NCBI GenBank assembly: GCA_012510515.1
Contig: JAAZHW010000041.1
Span: 1 to 6,878 of the forward strand
Length of the DNA stretch: 6,878 bases
Source of the DNA: Parcubacteria group bacterium
GTDB lineage: Bacteria; Patescibacteriota; Minisyncoccia; UBA6257; JAAZHW01
Reading direction: 5' to 3'
A model generated the notes under the pieces. It had not been told where the DNA came from. It searched no databases and saw nothing but the letters and a program-made list of their open reading frames with translations. Of the stretch, positions 5,157 to 6,878 are shown piece after piece. A program made the translations under genes and the position numbers. Position 1 is the first letter of the stretch. Every line of letters begins with the position of its first letter.

Positions 5157-5798
5157 ATGAGCATTGAATGGTTTGGAGAGGGTTGTTTTAAAATTACTGA
5201 AACAGGCAACCACTTTTCTATTTTAACAGAGCTACCATCAAAAGAATCTGGTTTAAGCATTCCGCGTCACAAAGCAGACGTGTTTTTAAGTGTTTTTTCT
5301 AAATTGTCGGATAGCTTGTTTAATGAAGAAAAAAAAGATTGGTTTATTATTAAAAACGCTGGCGAATATGAATTAAAAGGTAATTTCATTTATGGAATGG
5401 TATTAAATATTGAAAAAGAATTAGTAAAAAGCCTTTATAAAATTAGAATAGAAAATATAAAGATTGGTTATTTGGGAAAAATAAAGGATAAAGAAATGAC
5501 TCCAGAAGTTGGCAATTTTTTAGCAGATATTGATATAATGATTTTGCCAATCGGAGGAGATGATGTGTTATCAATAGAAAAAGCAGTAGAAACAATCAAA
5601 CAAATAGAGCCTAAAATAGTCATTCCAATGTATTATAAAATTCCTCAACTAAAAATTAAAAGAAATGAAGTGGAGACTTTTTTAAAAAAAGCGGAAATAA
5701 AATTAGTAGAGCAAAATTTAGAAAAATTTTCTGTAAAATCAAAAGATTTAGAAAACTGGGGAGAAGAAACTAAAATTATAACTTTAACATCTTTATAA
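5157..5798 (+). CDS. Metallo-beta-lactamase-fold protein lacking the metal-binding residues
   Basis: The 213-residue protein matches, from memory of the family, the small MBL-fold Zn-dependent hydrolases of COG2220 type. Shared features are an N-terminal MSIEWFGEGCFKI strand pair, SGLSIPRHKADV (31-42), NAGEYELKG (67-75), IGYLGKI (103-109), DIMILPIGG (126-134) and EPKIVIPMYYKIP (151-163). The metal ligands are gone: where the family has HxHxDH after the AD strand, this protein reads FSKLSD (47-52). The usual LGD aspartate is K108, and the PMHYK histidine is Y159. No ligand histidine is seen near residue 80 either. The reading frame is intact and the fold signature is well kept, so it looks like a conserved pseudoenzyme with a structural, binding or regulatory role rather than a decaying gene. 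It heads the cluster with the 5801 gene (2-nt gap) and gyrA. Confidence 0.75.
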   Translation: MSIEWFGEGCFKITETGNHFSILTELPSKESGLSIPRHKADVFLSVFSKLSDSLFNEEKKDWFIIKNAGEYELKGNFIYGMVLNIEKELVKSLYKIRIENIKIGYLGKIKDKEMTPEVGNFLADIDIMILPIGGDDVLSIEKAVETIKQIEPKIVIPMYYKIPQLKIKRNEVETFLKKAEIKLVEQNLEKFSVKSKDLENWGEETKIITLTSL

Positions 5799-5800
5799 CA

Positions 5801-6259
5801 ATGGCGGCAAAATTAAAAGATAAATCAAATAAGATTATTTATGATTTGCGTTCTCAGCCATACCAAAAACGTTTATTAATTTTGAGAATTTCTTTGGTGG
5901 TTGTTTTGTGTTTGCTTTTGGCATGGTGGTTTTATATTTTAAAAAATAGTATAACAGAAAATCCTTCTCCTTCTATAAGCTCTGATAAGATAGAGGAAAA
6001 TAATAAGAAAAAAAACGAAGAGGTTTCTCATTGGGAAGTTTTTACTAAAGGAGCTTCAATTATTTATCAAAATAATATTTTGCCATTTTTTAAAAAAGTT
6101 GGTGATATAGCTTTAAGTTTGTTTTCTGATATTGTAGGAATTGTAATAGAAATTAGTCAGGCAATTTTTTATGTTGTTAATCAAATAACTATCCAATTTA
6201 AAGCTTATATTGAATTAATTTCTTCTTTTTTAAAACAGCCAAATTTTTTAATAAAGTAA
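5801..6259 (+). CDS. Single-pass membrane protein of unknown function upstream of gyrA
   Basis: I do not recognise this 152-residue protein. A basic N-terminus (residues 1-24, Lys/Arg-rich) precedes one strong hydrophobic segment at about 25-47 (LLILRISLVVVLCLLLAWWF), then a polar Ser/Lys/Glu/Asn linker (50-76). Residues 80-145 are moderately hydrophobic and probably amphipathic helices (IALSLFSDIVGIVIEISQAI). By the positive-inside rule the N-terminus should be cytoplasmic and the rest outside, unless the C-terminal helices re-enter the membrane. No cysteine pair, lipobox or enzymatic motif is visible. It starts 2 nt after the MBL-protein stop and ends 6 nt before gyrA, so it is almost certainly cotranscribed and translationally linked with both. 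No Shine-Dalgarno precedes it. Confidence 0.75.
   Translation: MAAKLKDKSNKIIYDLRSQPYQKRLLILRISLVVVLCLLLAWWFYILKNSITENPSPSISSDKIEENNKKKNEEVSHWEVFTKGASIIYQNNILPFFKKVGDIALSLFSDIVGIVIEISQAIFYVVNQITIQFKAYIELISSFLKQPNFLIK

Positions 6260-6878
<619 letters not shown>

Overview
The window is strongly AT-rich bacterial DNA. Coding parts are rich in AAA, AAT, ATT and TTA codons, every complete gene ends in TAA, and no start codon has a recognisable Shine-Dalgarno sequence. Gaps inside the transcription units are 2 to 16 nt. The longer gaps hold GC-richer hairpin repeats built on words such as TGTCATTCTGAG, GAAGAATCCC, GGATCCTTC and TCAGGATGACA. Together with the gene set, this fits a Candidate Phyla Radiation (Patescibacteria, Parcubacteria-like) genome; that placement is an inference. 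No in-frame TGA is needed in any gene, which argues against the groups that read TGA as glycine.

Layout: 1-394 is a cluster of hairpin repeats followed by a good sigma70-type promoter whose predicted transcript starts at the recG ATG. 395-2476 is full-length recG. 2477-2792 is non-coding and carries a diverged repeat (copy A) and one hairpin unit. 2793-4545 holds an S1-domain protein (four S1 repeats) and a two-helix membrane protein, followed 9 nt later by a tRNA-Arg with anticodon GCG (4555-4626). 4627-5156 is the most complex non-coding stretch: copy B of the diverged repeat, a 148-nt element with perfect 21-bp terminal inverted repeats and an internal 29-nt palindrome, one and a half hairpin units on the minus strand, a stem-loop, and a second leaderless-type promoter. 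5157 to the end is a tight cluster: a metallo-beta-lactamase-fold protein that has lost the usual metal ligands, a single-helix membrane protein, and the first 204 codons of gyrA.

All genes are on the plus strand. RecG (fork rescue), GyrA (supercoiling), the S1 protein (mRNA binding) and tRNA-Arg are housekeeping functions; the two membrane proteins and the degenerate MBL-fold protein are unexplained. I see no defence system, CRISPR array, integrase or transposase. The least explained parts are the hairpin repeats confined to the gaps between transcription units, the 148-nt inverted-repeat element, and the metal-ligand-free MBL protein in front of gyrA.
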